Shown in pieces: positions 38,085 to 50,690 of a stretch of 64,000 nt of DNA; within the stretch, counting starts at the first letter, position 1; the number at the start of each line of letters is the position of its first letter. The stretch spans positions 728,553 through 792,552 of the forward strand of contig VFFE01009170.1 in the NCBI GenBank assembly GCA_008921705.1. The letters are read 5' to 3'. The position numbers and the translations under genes are program-made. The stretch comes from Burhinus oedicnemus. Taxonomy: Eukaryota; Chordata; Aves; Charadriiformes; Burhinidae. Below the pieces are notes generated by a model. The model was given only the letters and a program-made list of their open reading frames with translations. It ran no database searches and was not told the DNA's origin.

Positions 38085-38144
38085 CAGATTTTGATGTTGA
38101 TGCAGAAAGGGTTGCAGTGACGTTACTGATTGGAATACCATCTT
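38085..38144 (-). CDS. EMCN: EMCN ectodomain exon with ISNVT motif
   Basis: A 60-nt exon lies between a good acceptor (GTGTTTATTTCAG) and the donor TCTG|GTAAGA. In phase 1 it encodes DGIPISNVTATLSASTSKS. This lines up with human endomucin around NDSIISNVTVTS: the SNVT core is identical and the flanks are Ser/Thr-rich. NVT is an N-glycosylation sequon and the run of Ser and Thr suits dense O-glycosylation. The last base G joins TA of the next exon to give Val. This is the most upstream stalk exon I can place with confidence; the next exon toward the 5' end lies somewhere in the following 15 kb. Confidence 0.85.
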
Positions 38145-39663
38145 CTGAAATAAACACAGAAAGAATATATTACTTTAGCCACCTTCCAGATCTATTTAGC
38201 ACTACACAGGCATATAAGGCAGAGAGCAGCAAAGACTTTTCTGGAAAATCAAGTTCAGAAGCCTATTAGCAGAAGCAACCAAATCATAGAACTCTGCTAG
38301 CAACTTTTTCAAGCTGTATCCTAAATCTCTTAGCCTTGCCCTCGCTGCTGTAATGGGGACCATCTGCTACGGCCTCCCCCCTTGGACTATTTTCCTTGGT
38401 TATTTTCCAACAGGTATTAGTGTCTCTGAGACTAGTTTGGGAAAAAACCTGGAGCAATTAAAGGTTTTTTGCTAGCTCTTCCTCTCCTTGAGTACAACAA
38501 CAGTTGGTCTTCAGGGTGGAGGATTAACTAAAGTAAATGGCTGCAGGAGCAGTCACCCATTCTCCTGCTCTGGAGGAACAAAATTGTACTAGTACAAGCA
38601 CTTCAGGAGGAGTTTTCAGCATCACCCTCATTCCCTATATGTGAGGGGAAGAGGAGAATTCACAGACCATGGCTCGGGAAGCACCAAGTTGAGTAATGAC
38701 TGACTTTCCCCACTGCCCTCAAGGCAGTGCTCCAGCTGTTGGGAGTTTACTGCAGTAAATGATGCCAGTCTTAAAAATTCTAGGTCAAGTTAGTAGGTGA
38801 AAGTCTCCAATATTACAAAACAAACAAACTGGCCAAAAAAACCCAACCCCACAAAACCAAAAGCAAAATAATTTTTATATCTTCTGGCTGTGCTGAAAAG
38901 TAGTAACAGCATAACTCAACTAGAGTTTTGGTTTCAAATAAGATTTTCAGTTTTATTTCTTTGGTGTCCACATTTTTCTACTAAAAGAAGTTAAGGGGGT
39001 GATGAAAACGGTGAAAAAACTACATTGAGTCAGAAACAGTGGCATTTCACAACCATTTTACACCACTGTGAGACAAGGATGGGTACATTTGGGGAGGAAG
39101 AGATCAGCTCGGTGACTGAATAGGACATTCAAAAATGGCAAAATGGCACAGACTAATCCCCCAGTGCTTTCAGGTTTGGAGCATGACAACCTGTCACGCT
39201 GCATTAGCATGCTGTAATATAGACATCGCAAAACTGAGTCAGGACAGCATGTCATTATTCTTGTGTGACTCCATTCATGGTAATATCTGCTGGCATTCTC
39301 TCTTTTTTTGGCTACAGGGCAGAACAGTCAGCTTTGTTCCCTTTGCTCAGCATGCTGCGCTCCGATTAACATTTCACGAGCACCACCCGAGGCCTGCCAG
39401 AGTCACAGATCTAACCTGGAAAAAAAATAATACATAATACAGTTGCAGGAGCTCTGCAGGCACATATTAAGGCCTAGTCATATGAGCCCTTACAACTCCT
39501 CTTCAAGCAGTATAAGGTGTTATTGGCCCTCTTGGCACCAAGGCATTTCTAATGGACCTCAGCTGGGTTGTTGCCCTTTCCCGAGGAGCCCCATTCTCTT
39601 GGGCATCTCTTCTAGGTACGCTGCTGCCTTCACAATGCCTCACCACAGCACCTGCTGGCCCAG

Positions 39664-39690
39664 TTTGATATGGGTATATCCCATATCAAA
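39664..39690. repeat. Perfect 11-bp inverted repeat, 5-nt loop
   Basis: TTTGATATGGG and CCCATATCAAA flank TATAT. The two arms are exact reverse complements, and A-T plus G-T pairs could extend the stem. It could form a hairpin in RNA or DNA. No gene or mobile element is visible around it. Confidence 0.9.
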
Positions 39691-41184
39691 TTAAATCTGT
39701 TCCCTATGGACCTGCTGCTACCCCAGCCCTACTCCCCAGGACACACGGATATAGTCAGGCTGTGCACAGCCCTTTGCCCAGTGCATTCACGATACTGGTT
39801 TTCCTGCCATTCAGTTACCCAGTCAGAATAATGCTTCACTTGAAATACTTTGAAAACAAATTTCATCTAAATAGACCAAAATGCAATCTTGTTTCCCTAA
39901 ACAAGCATTTTTCCATCTTTTCATTCTCATTACAAGCTGCTGACAAAGCTTCTGTAAATCCTCATGCCATGAGGCCACAGCACTAAAACAGAATGTTTTT
40001 TCAACAGTGCCTACATTTCATATGGTTTGTTATAACATCTCTCAGTAACTACCATGTCTGTAACACCAGCTAAATGCACTAGCTGGCCAATTAGCTCATT
40101 CCCTAACTCTTCCTTTAATTCAACATTGTGGAAAGTCCACTGCAATACTTAAATCATTCATCTTTTAAAGGTGTTCCATTTAATAACCACGTTGATAGGC
40201 TGAGATTTCCTCAAAACTAAAAAAAATTGAGAATTTAAATCACAATTTTGTTATGATTCACAATTTGCTGATTTTATCGCAGGTTAGAGATAAACTTAGG
40301 TAAATTTGATTAGCAGAGTAGAATAAAGTGGAAATTATGAATTAATTATTTTCTTAAAAGGGTGGATAATTAAGAATACTTTAAAAACAAGTTGAAAGCA
40401 ACATGCAAAAATGCTTAAAACTAGCCAGTATTTTGGGGGAATTGGTTGATTAAAAGAAGCGATAGAACTGGTGGATTATTATGTTCTTATTTGCAATGTT
40501 AAGTTGTGACTAAGGAGAATCCTATGGGGGATAAAAGCAAGAGATCAGAAATGATTGAGAAAGAATTCTGGCACATTAGAGGCTGTTGCTAGACAAAGAG
40601 AGAGACAGATTAATTTTTCTGCTCATGTCAGGTTGGTTGCAGCCTCAGATGACAAATAACCAATTAAGTTACAATTCCATGTTTTTTGGCAAATTTAGAT
40701 GCAGTGACCCCTTCAATATGAGCGCACCTCCATGTACTCTGATGTGGGAGTAGCCAAAAACTACTCGGCCACTGCTCCCACACACAAACCTCTCCCATTT
40801 GCTGTGCTCCCTGGCAATAAACTCAGCCAAATGAGCTTAGGTGACCTATGATGTAGCACCCTTGTGTTTGGAAAACACACACAGAGCTAAAAGGTGCTCA
40901 GATGTGACACTGGGCTGAATAAAGGGAGGATGACGGTGATGGTAAGATCCAAAAAGAAAAAAAAACCAAACATGTCTAAAAGTAGATAACAAGGTGAGAA
41001 GAAATCACAACTGGGAGAAAGATAACAGGACAGGAAGAAGATGACAAGAGAAGGGCAGGAAGGCCCGGAGACCGTAAGACAATAAGGGTGGCAGGGAAAA
41101 ATAAGAAGAAATTAAGAGCTCAAAAAACATTTGACCAACAGCCACAAGGCCAAAATGAAAAAAGCGAAACTGTTGGGTTTAGCC

Positions 41185-41207
41185 TTTTTTTTTTTTTTTT
41201 TTTTTTT
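41185..41207 (+). repeat. T23 homopolymer run
   Basis: Twenty-three T residues in a row on the plus strand, so poly(A) on the gene strand. It could be the tail of an old retroposed copy, but no source sequence is recognisable beside it. Confidence 0.9.
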
Positions 41208-41969
41208 GTTTCAGGTTCACAGAATTTCCCTTTATTGCATGTTTTGGCTTGGATTTAAATTGTACATTTGTCCTAAAATTAAAGCAATGGTGAAATCATT
41301 TGTATCTGGTCTTCAGACATGATTTCAAAATGAATGAACTGAAACACTGGACTTACTTTCTTTTTTAAAATTCAGAAGGAGTCCCTGAATTCAGCCAGGG
41401 CTGACCAGCAGCCACAGTTGTCCTCAAACTGCAGCTTTTGATGTAGGCTTCAGTCTCCAAGGTCTTAGCTTGGAGCTCTCATCTTTTCTTCCCTCTCTGT
41501 CATTATTTTTACCTTTACACTGGGAAGACTAAGATAAGCGGATTTTGACCTTGTGTTAATTAGGTGCCTGTCATTGCTATAATCAAGACAGAAAAAAAGC
41601 AGAAATGACTGCATAATATTACATCAGTAGTTCTGTTTATACATTACAGGATACTACAGGGCACAGACCACTAGGTTTAAAAGACCACATGAAAAAGCTC
41701 ATACAAAAGTGAATGCCAAGAAGTCACAACAAAAACATTTTTAAAGATTAATAGATTGTTCAAAATATATATTGATTATATTCATTACATGAATTACTGG
41801 ATTTGAGTGCTGTCTGCTTTGACATCAATATCTAATTTTGAAAAGAAATTGTTTTTATGGAAAAGTCACTATCACTCTAGAAATAGCTAGTGAAATGGCC
41901 TGTTTGACATTTTTTCACTTAACCTTGGACTAGGTAGACAGGAGCATATGTTCATATTAAAATCCCTCC

Positions 41970-42345
41970 ATTCAGATGAGCACTGGTGAGGCCACAGCTG
42001 AAGTACTCGGTCCAGGTTGCAAAGGGTGTTGAGAAGGTTGTGGATGCCTGCAATATGGCTTAATGGAGAACCATAAAAATCATCAGGAGTCTAGAAAAAA
42101 ATAACCTCTCAAGAAGGACTGCAAAAATTGCATTTGTTTAGGCCAGAGAGGGAAAGATTAATAGAAGGCATGATAGCAGCACTCAAGTAGATGAGGAGCT
42201 GCAACTACGACAAAGGAATAAACTTCTTATTACATCCACTGAGAATGAAACTAGAAGTAAAGGACAAGGGAAATTTGGACTAGAAACTTTGCAGGTTTTT
42301 CAGTGCCTGTGTCAAGCTGATGGCGTAACAGCCAGAAGCTAGTGT
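41970..42345 (+). mobile_element. Old, decayed CR1 relic
   Basis: GTGAGGCCACAGCTGAAGTA followed by CTCGGTCCAG matches the CR1 phrase that encodes RPHLEYCVQ, with many changes. Later phrases (CAAGAAGGACTGC, GGCCAGAGAGGGAAAGATTA, GTAGATGAGGAGCTGCAACT) sit in the order found in CR1 3' regions. No open frame survives. The copy is much older than the CR1 at 19.7-20.4 kb. Confidence 0.65.
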
Positions 42346-45300
42346 TTTAACCGTTTTCTTGATGAAGATGTAAGATATTCCCACTCAAAAACCAGACAAA
42401 TACCCAAAAGGCTGTAGCTGGGAGCAATTACCAAAGTGTCCTGAGGAAACCTGTACATGTTAATTCCCTGCTTCAAGGCTATGAAGCAGAATCTACAGGT
42501 GGCATTGTTATATTATGGTTTTTTATTGTATGTTATGCTGTATTATATTTGTTTGTGTGACGCTAGGCCTTTGCAATTATACACAAGTCATGGAGAAGTC
42601 AAAATTGCTTTCTTGCTTTCTGTCTTTCCACACCATCGGAAATAAATAGTGATCTTTTTCCAGGAAGCAAATGATAATTCTGCCAGCCCCCACAACCATG
42701 ATAGAGCCTCTTGTAACAGCTGGTCCAGCCGTATCCGTGGGAAGACTGTACACTTCATCTGACATTTTGTCCTTTCTGGAGAAAGTTATAGCTGTCCTTG
42801 TGAGAAAAGCTGGTACTGATATTGTCAGAGTTCCCAATAAATAGCTGCTGGCTGACAATGTACACAACCTGTTTACTCTTACCTCAGAGCTCTGTTGTCT
42901 ATTATGTTTTCTCTTGCGTTTTCATTTTTTACTGTTTCATCTCTTCATCCTCTTATCTGATCTTTCCCCAGGCCTGGTGCAGTTCTCGCACTTCTCTTAT
43001 TTCTATTTTTACTCCTCACCCATATTTCTTTCCTGGTTCATGATGTTCTATCCTAACCCTTGAGATAAATGTCTTTCTTCTTTCATAATGCATTTTTGTG
43101 TAAAGGGTCCCGCATCCTCCAAAGAAAAAAAAAAAAGTGGTAGTTCATCTCCCATCAACCAGTCATTGCACAAACACCGCTGCCATGTGTGGAGAGCAAA
43201 AACAAGTTTTGGACTCTGTTCAAACCCTACTCAAGCCCTCCAAACAGAACTCAAGTGCACCTGAACACATTAATTCAGGGATCAAACTTAAGATTTAATT
43301 CCTGATGTAGAAGTAGACCTTCTACATGGGCCTACCTGGTGAGGTTTAGCATTTAGCTGCTTTTTGGCTTTCCTTCTCAGTAATGCTTTGCGGAGGCCCA
43401 GGTTGCTCTTCCAGTTGAGGGGCAGAAAGCACAGTGCTACAAGCAGTGTTTGGGAAACCCAGGCCTGTTTTCTGCCAAGACACATACAAAGCAGCTTTAA
43501 AGTAGCTGCCACTGATGCTTACGGCTGGTTTGTAACAATACAGTCCTGGCCAGTTCTCCAAGGATCTACCCAACCTCCTGCATGTCCATGTCTGTGGCAT
43601 CCCTGCCGCAGTGCTGTGCTACCATAAATAGTGTGTGAGCTTTCCTGGATGTATCATCACAAATAAGATAAATGGCTATGACTGCGGAGTAGAGATTACT
43701 CCATCCTCCCCGGTATGTCTATGTAGAACAGTACAGTTTAATTAGTTTAGATGGAGCTTCTGGAACTCGATCTGCCTCATTCAGATCAGCTTGGGTATTT
43801 CGGTGCATTTTACCATGTAGACATGCCCTGTGTCCCATTTTCCAATTGATAAAAGAGGAATAACAGTATGTTCTTATTTTCTAGAGGACTAAAAACTGCA
43901 ACACAGAATGGCACCACAATCTAGCATTAATGGAGTTATGCAAGAAACAGAGAGATTTGCAGGTCAAGATCTCAGCTGCATCTGCAGTTTTATTATTTGG
44001 ATCTTCCAGAATAATAATATGGATACAAGCTGCAACGTTTGCATTTGCAACCGATCTCAGCTTTCTCAATATTTTGCTTTGTCTGGAGCATGTGTTCAGT
44101 CCAGAATCAACCCTCTGAAAATACTGCAGAAAATTGTAACATAGGACAGAGCAAGAAATGAGAATGATTTTAGATAACTGTTGTTATTTCAGTCCTCCCT
44201 CTGCATTTCTGCATCTTACTTTATTTCAGCACATACAGCTTTTTTTTGACCACATTCTAATTGAGCTACCTACAAATTGAGCTAACAAACAAGAGCTACC
44301 TAATACCAAGAGAAACACGTTGCCAGGAAATCTGCAGGTTCAAGACAGGCATGTTTCTAAGATCAGAGGGGTGTATCTACAGTGTTTTGATAAATCTTAA
44401 GTACAAGCTGTCCCTGTAGTACCTTCAATTTAATCTGGAGTATTTTGTTAAGACTGAAATCATGACATGAAACTTCCCAAAAATCAAACAACAGTGTTGA
44501 ATTGTGATCATAGGTTAGTCGCAGGTGGGCTAAAAATAACCAACACGTACCTTGCAAACTATTTAGACAACCAGCAAGCACTGCAAAAAAATCTTAGAGG
44601 AAGCATACATGCTTCCAGATCACAAAAACTTCTGTTTGGGATGTACGTATGTTAGAAGAGATTTAAGTGCAATTTTAACAGTATTGTTCAAAACCATCAA
44701 TTCCTTCCTTCCTATTCAAAACCTCTAAGATCACAAATACAAAATCTATGAATTGAATAGTCAAGAATTAAAAAAAAAAACCCCCGACAACATAATAAAA
44801 TATTTAAAACCTGCAGATATTGTGTTCTAAAAGAATTAATTTGATAAAAATAATAGTCTTTCTAGTACATTTAATCCTTAAGGACTCAAACTTTAAATCT
44901 TTCCTCTATAGTCATATCAGCTAGATTTTAAGTGGGAATCAAGGTTCTGATGTAATCCAGTGAATGGCTGGAGCTGATAACAATGTGTAGCAAAGGATGT
45001 TAAATTAAACAAAGCCATTTGCAAACTTCATGAATTTGAAGCAAACTCAAAAATACGCAACCTTCGTATCTTCATATTTCTTCAGTATGCTAAAGCAATA
45101 CACGAGGCATGTCATGCCTCACACATGCACTCAGATGTGTTTGTAATAGTGTCTGCACACAACTGTTTGCACAGTGATAGCACTTGGTGTAAGGAAAGCT
45201 GCGTCCCTAATCACCGCCACTGCAATATCATCATGAGTCAGAATTGCAAAGTGTTTTTCCAGCCTGGTCTCACAACGCTTTTGCACTTCTGCAACTGCTT

Positions 45301-45689
45301 TTAACACAACCTTCTGCAATATAAGCCATTTTCCTCCTCAGGATTTTCTCTGTTGTGAGTCTCTTACAAGGACTACGTGGGCCCTGAACAAAGTTACACC
45401 GCTCATGTTTAGGGTGAACCCCTGGGAGATGTAGTCAGATACTTCAGGCAATGCTGAAAAACCATAAGGCAGGGAAAGAGACCACATTCTTTGCTGCCTG
45501 ATGCCAACCAGCAGGAAGCCTGTGACTCCTGCTGCCTAGGGAGGTGGGGAACCACCTCCCCGTTTGCCAAGCTGTTACCTTCCTTTCAGTCATGCTTCTT
45601 TTCAGCAGCAAACTGAAAACATACTATACAAATCCTACATGTTGAGATCTTACATTTAAGTTCAACTTTCTACTTCTGCACTATAGCTG

Positions 45690-46350
45690 CCGGTTTGCAG
45701 GCTGGTGTCACAAGAGATGACCTGCTACAAAAGAGTGGGAAGAAACATGGGCAGGAGCATAGGGCAAGACACCAAGGCAGGAAGGAGAAGCTCCTGGGCC
45801 AGAAGGGCGTAGCACCCTCCCTGCAGACAGCAAAAGCACCTGAAAACAGGAGAGAGGGGAAGACGTTAGGGAAGGGAGAGCATAAATGCAAAGCCCTGCG
45901 GCTGGAAAGGGAGACGGTGACAGGGCTGCTCCTGCATGGCCTGGGAACAGACAGCAGCAACTGGGGCAAGGTGGGACTTGGTCTCTGCAGAGGGAACGCA
46001 AACTGGGTGGGCTGGAGGGAACCCATCAGCAAGACCTGAGGAGAGGAAGGAAAGGGAGGGAGCTGCCGCAACTTCTCCAGCAGGGAACAGTGAGAAGGCA
46101 GGAAACGCAGCTTTGGTGCCAGCACTGCCCCAGTGCTCCTCCTGCTTGCCCAGGCGTGTGGCTAGCATGACCCAACGCCAAGCACTAGCAGAGAGCTGCT
46201 GGGAATTACTAATTCCCCAAGCAAACAGCCCTGTTTCCACAAAGCCTGCTCAAAGCGCCCAGCAAACAGCTTCTGCACAGGGAGCCACCACACAGAGAAA
46301 TACTGAAAAAGCAGCTGCCAAGGACTGGCCTCAGCTGACATGGCTGTAGG
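45690..46350. other. GC-rich patch with overlapping open frames
   Basis: About 650 bases of GC-rich, AGG-rich DNA in an AT-rich intron. Open frames of 94-151 codons overlap here in several frames on both strands, the usual effect of few A/T-rich stops. None looks like a known protein. A palindrome, GGGAATT-ACT-AATTCCC, is at 46201-46217. It may be an old, unrecognised element or a regulatory patch. Confidence 0.35.
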
Positions 46351-49300
46351 TTGTTGAGGGCTTCCCCTCAAAGAAAACAGTATTGAGAAGGGTTGGATGA
46401 GTGCCCCCGCATTTTATTGAGCATCAGAAACAACCCAAGCACAGCATGCTTTGCCTCTCTGCACGTGTGGACATAGAAAACTGGGCGCTTACCAGCCAGT
46501 TTCATGGTTTCTTTTATTGACTTAGAAGAAACACAAACTCCCTATCAAGGGCTTTTAATTGCAAACTTTCTCAGTGCACTTCCTGCTCCTGTGTGAAGCT
46601 TGGTGGATATCTTTATTACTGTGTACTATAGAGGGATGAGCACATTGTTTGCACTCCATAAAATAATAAATGTGCTCAGCATGCTCATGAGCACTCCAAC
46701 CTGCCTTGGACAAAGGCTCCAAGCTCTGTGCATCTCTATATTTAAACCTGTTAAACTTATTTAATAGGTTTTAATTAAACCCTTTAAAGCTATTTAAACC
46801 ACCAGATTGTCACCCTTTGATGGTGATATATTTGTCTGTCCATGTGTAAGATAAAAGGTAGGAGTTACTAAGGGTTATTTTATAGTATGGAAACCAAACC
46901 GCCACCCCCCTTGTGTTAGTCATGCTAAATCAATTTGAAAATGTCTTTAATGGGTGCAGTTTTATATAGAAAGAGCTTTTTACATATTGTGCATTGCTGA
47001 GTAGAACAAGAAAAAGAAAGAAAGGAGAGCCCCTTCCCCTGCAACAGGAAAGAACAGCAGCGTTGGTGTAAGTCACCCCCACCCAGAAAGCAGAGAGAAA
47101 ACTATGTCCTTCTCCGGGTAACGCTTACAATGCTTTTTCCTTACCGTGCTATTTGCAAGCCTATTTTTGTTTCCCAGGAAAGAGTGTGTTTGGGTAGGGC
47201 AGATATGAAACAGCCAGAGGGGAAGCTGAGCCCAGGTCAATCAGTAGCTCTTCTTTGCAACATGCTGCAGCAGTTAGTAAAATCATAGTTCTTCTGCTCT
47301 ATGTTTGTGATCCAAATGCATCTGCAGCAACATGACTAATTGTATAATTCAGGAAAGGGTCACTACAGTGTCTGCTATGATGTATTTATTTTTAGCACAT
47401 CCTGGATCAGCCTAGACACCCATTTCAGCCACACCCGCCCATGCCACTCTGGTCCTGACAAAGGTCTGAAAGCCTCTGGAGCATCAAAAACCTGTTCTCA
47501 TCAGAAAACTTCTGTGGAAACACTGTAAACTGCTTCTATAATTAATGAAATTCCATGCTCAATTGAGTTCCTCTTCATCTTTTCCACATTGCTTAGAACG
47601 AAGGTTAAATGGTACAGAATATCCTAAAGGGAAAGCCCAAAATCAGCTTTGCAACCCTGAAGTGCAGTACCATCTCATTGGAGTTATGTTATATGCAAGG
47701 ATGATCGATATACTTTGAAAACATCTGATTTCTGTAACTAGCACATATAGCTGATGAAGACCTTGTCTCTGAGTACCTTGCAAAGCTGATTGAATACTCA
47801 CGTTATTTTGAATTTCTATGAATCTGATACAACTGCGAAGCTCAGATGTGAAACTGAAATGCTTTTCTCACATGCTTTATGTTCCAAAGTTGGAATTAAA
47901 AAAACATGGTTGTTACTAGGAGAGCACTTGAAGCAGAGGGCCACCACTGAGGACCTACTCTATCAAAGAGCACCCATGCTGATAACCAGCTTCCTAGTGG
48001 AGCAGAAAGTGGACCATACTCAGGATGCTCAGCCTTGTCCAAACTCTGGGTCCCAGTCAGGGCGCTGGGAAGTCATAGTGAGCTGGGAGCTGCTCATCTC
48101 ATGTTGGTGAACAGCTATGGACATCACTTGTATTTTTATTGGCAATTAGCGTAATTTTATTCCCCATGACAATTACAACTATTGTGAATGAGTTGTTCCA
48201 TTTCTACTCAAACCCTTCTGCTCTTCTTCTCCCTTGGCTGTTTCTTCCATAAATGACCAATCCTCATTTTCCAGTTTTTGTCAGTTCTTGGAAATGCAAG
48301 GTGAATGCAATTAGGGAGGAAGCAAACAATGCATTACAAGAAAGTGTTACTAAGCCAATAAGATAAATTGTGCACTAGTTCACCTAAATTGAACAGCATT
48401 GATACGCACTAGCCACATGATGCCATTAGCACAGGGAATGGCTTGCAAAGGGAAATAATGGATTCCTCTGATGCCATTTGAACTGGACAGGATAAAACGT
48501 GCAGAGAACCAAAAAACAGTCCTGCACTAGGAGATATTTTGCTTTTAATACCTGTGCTGTGTCTTTCCTTTGGTGTCATCGGCACACCTTGGGGACTGGG
48601 TTATTTGGCATAGAACTTTAGTAAGTCCTTCCTTTTGTTACACATTAGAAACTACTCTAGTGAGTTGTTGCAACTGAAGGCCAACAGTTTGGTAAATACA
48701 TCTGCTGCCTTCTGAACCACAGCAAATATATTAATACACTACTCTGGTAAGAAAAATCCTTCCTAAAGATAACCGAAAGCTGCTCTGCTGTAATAGCCTT
48801 TCTGGGCAGCCAGCTTTTGGTGCTGGCTGTAATTTCCAAGATCTGTAAGTTTTGTGGCAAAGCAGAGTTAAATTCCATAGGATGTCCAGAAAACTCCATA
48901 ATTCAAATAATTCAGTAGTTTTCAGAAAGAGATTTTAACAATCCTGTGCAGAAATGAGTAACTACAGTTGAATTGCATGCTGGCCCCAAACATTTCATTT
49001 GACATGCCACAGACTTCAGCCTTTACGACCATCTGTAGAGTCAAGGGGAAATGAGGTTTGGGCAACTTGGTAGGAGTTTCAGAGAGTCTGTAATTCCTGG
49101 GGGAAAAAAAAAAAAGCCTAAATTTTGGCTTTTGGGGACTTTGAATGGCAGTGGAAGCATTAGCCATGTATCGTGTCAAAAGTCACCCCTCTCTACTGGA
49201 GGTGACATGGGGAATTTGGGGTGAAAACATCTCAATTTCTCATTTCTTGCCAGAGCAATCCTCAACTTTTTCACCATTTCACCTAACAATATTTGGTGAT

Positions 49301-50390
49301 ATTTTTGCTTCCATAGCCTTTGAATGAGTTTGCAAACACTGATATTTACATCGTCTATATTGCTGTGATATATAACCCATGCTGAGACAAGGAGGGATAA
49401 TTCATCTGTCAAAGAAAGATGATTTCAGACTGTCCTCGCACTGGGACAGATAGCACCATGCGCATTAACATTTAGAAGGTTATCAACACTGTATTTCAAA
49501 TAAAAGCCTAGCCCCAACGTTGAGCACATGAAGAAGTGGGAAACGTAGTTAAAAATGAAGGAATATATGGGGCTCTGATCACTTCAAATGATTATCTTGC
49601 AATGAAAACATGCCTCAACAAATAAGTAAGGTATTTTACAGAGGAAAATAATGTGAATTCTTGGCCAGGAAGGTAAGTAAATCTTCTGGCACTGTTTTCC
49701 TCAGACTAACTAAAATCCAAAGCTTTTGCCATTCTGATCAGTTATTGCCTAAATAGCTAAACCTGTCAAGCCCAAATATGATATTAATCTCCTGCTAAAG
49801 ATTATGAAAGAAGAAATCTGCAGGAAGCATAAACATCTCATTAATATAATCAGGGATTTAATTGATTTAACCCTAAATTACACTGACACTCCTCAAACCA
49901 AATACCACACTGAGAAATCATGACATTAGGACAAGCTGAATGTGCTTTTTAGAACGATTACATATCTTGTAGAAATATTCAGACAGCAAGGCTGGTGTAG
50001 TGCTCCCACCCTGGCAAAACGTGTAATTTCATTAAAGTGATAAGACAAGACAGAAAGGTTACAGTAGATAAATATGATGCAAAACTGTGTGGCACTTGCT
50101 CTGTGGTTTCAGCAACCTGAGATGCGTTGCTATCTACAACACGCAGCTAACACCCAGGAGCATGTTAGTGCCATTGGAAAAAAGAGATGAAAAATTGTTG
50201 TAAAAATACTCTATTGATAAATTGGCTAGGATTTTCACCTGTACCAAAGTCAAGCAAGGATCCACTTTCCACATACAAGCAGTCAGAAAATCCTTGCCCT
50301 GTTACTAGTTTGAAATGTAACTTTTGGAGCATTAGCTAGTTAGTCTGGCCTGAAAGGTGCCGTTGTCTAACCTGGCTGCTGAGAAAAATA

Positions 50391-50690
50391 ATCATAGAAT
50401 GGTTTAGATTGGAAGGGACTTCAAAGACCATCTAGTTCCAACCCCCCTGCCATGGGCAGGGACACCTGCCACTAGACCAGGTTGCTCAAAGCCTCATCCA
50501 ACCCGGCCTTGAGCACTTCCGGGGACAGGGCATCCCCAACTTCCCCGGGCAACCTGGTCCACTGTCTCACCACCCTCAGAGTAAAATGATTTGGAATTAA
50601 TTTGGACCCCTCCAGACTAGCCTCTGGTACATGTGCAGGTGGCATCAGATGGCTTCTCACCCCCTTTCTACCTCTCCTGCAATGGGACAA
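50391..50690 (-). mobile_element. CR1 LINE 3' fragment, minus strand
   Basis: ATCATAGAATGGTTTAGATT begins the reverse complement of a CR1 3' end. It continues with the typical non-coding tail and then the end of the reverse-transcriptase frame, where the minus strand reads TLRVVRQWTRLPGEV and LDEALSNLV. It is truncated at its 5' side after about 300 bases, lies in the same direction as the gene, and has moderate decay. Confidence 0.93.

Noticed and set aside
42577..42867. 96-codon minus-strand frame (MSDEVYSLPTD...) beside the old CR1 relic
   Set aside because: Looks protein-like at first, and has acceptor-like sites, but no split keeps the EMCN phase and I recognise no family.
46493..46520. 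Minus-strand unit with ATGAAACTGGCTG and a GTAAGC donor, as an alternative EMCN first exon
   Set aside because: Length does not keep the phase as an internal exon, and MKLAG is too short and generic to call a leader.
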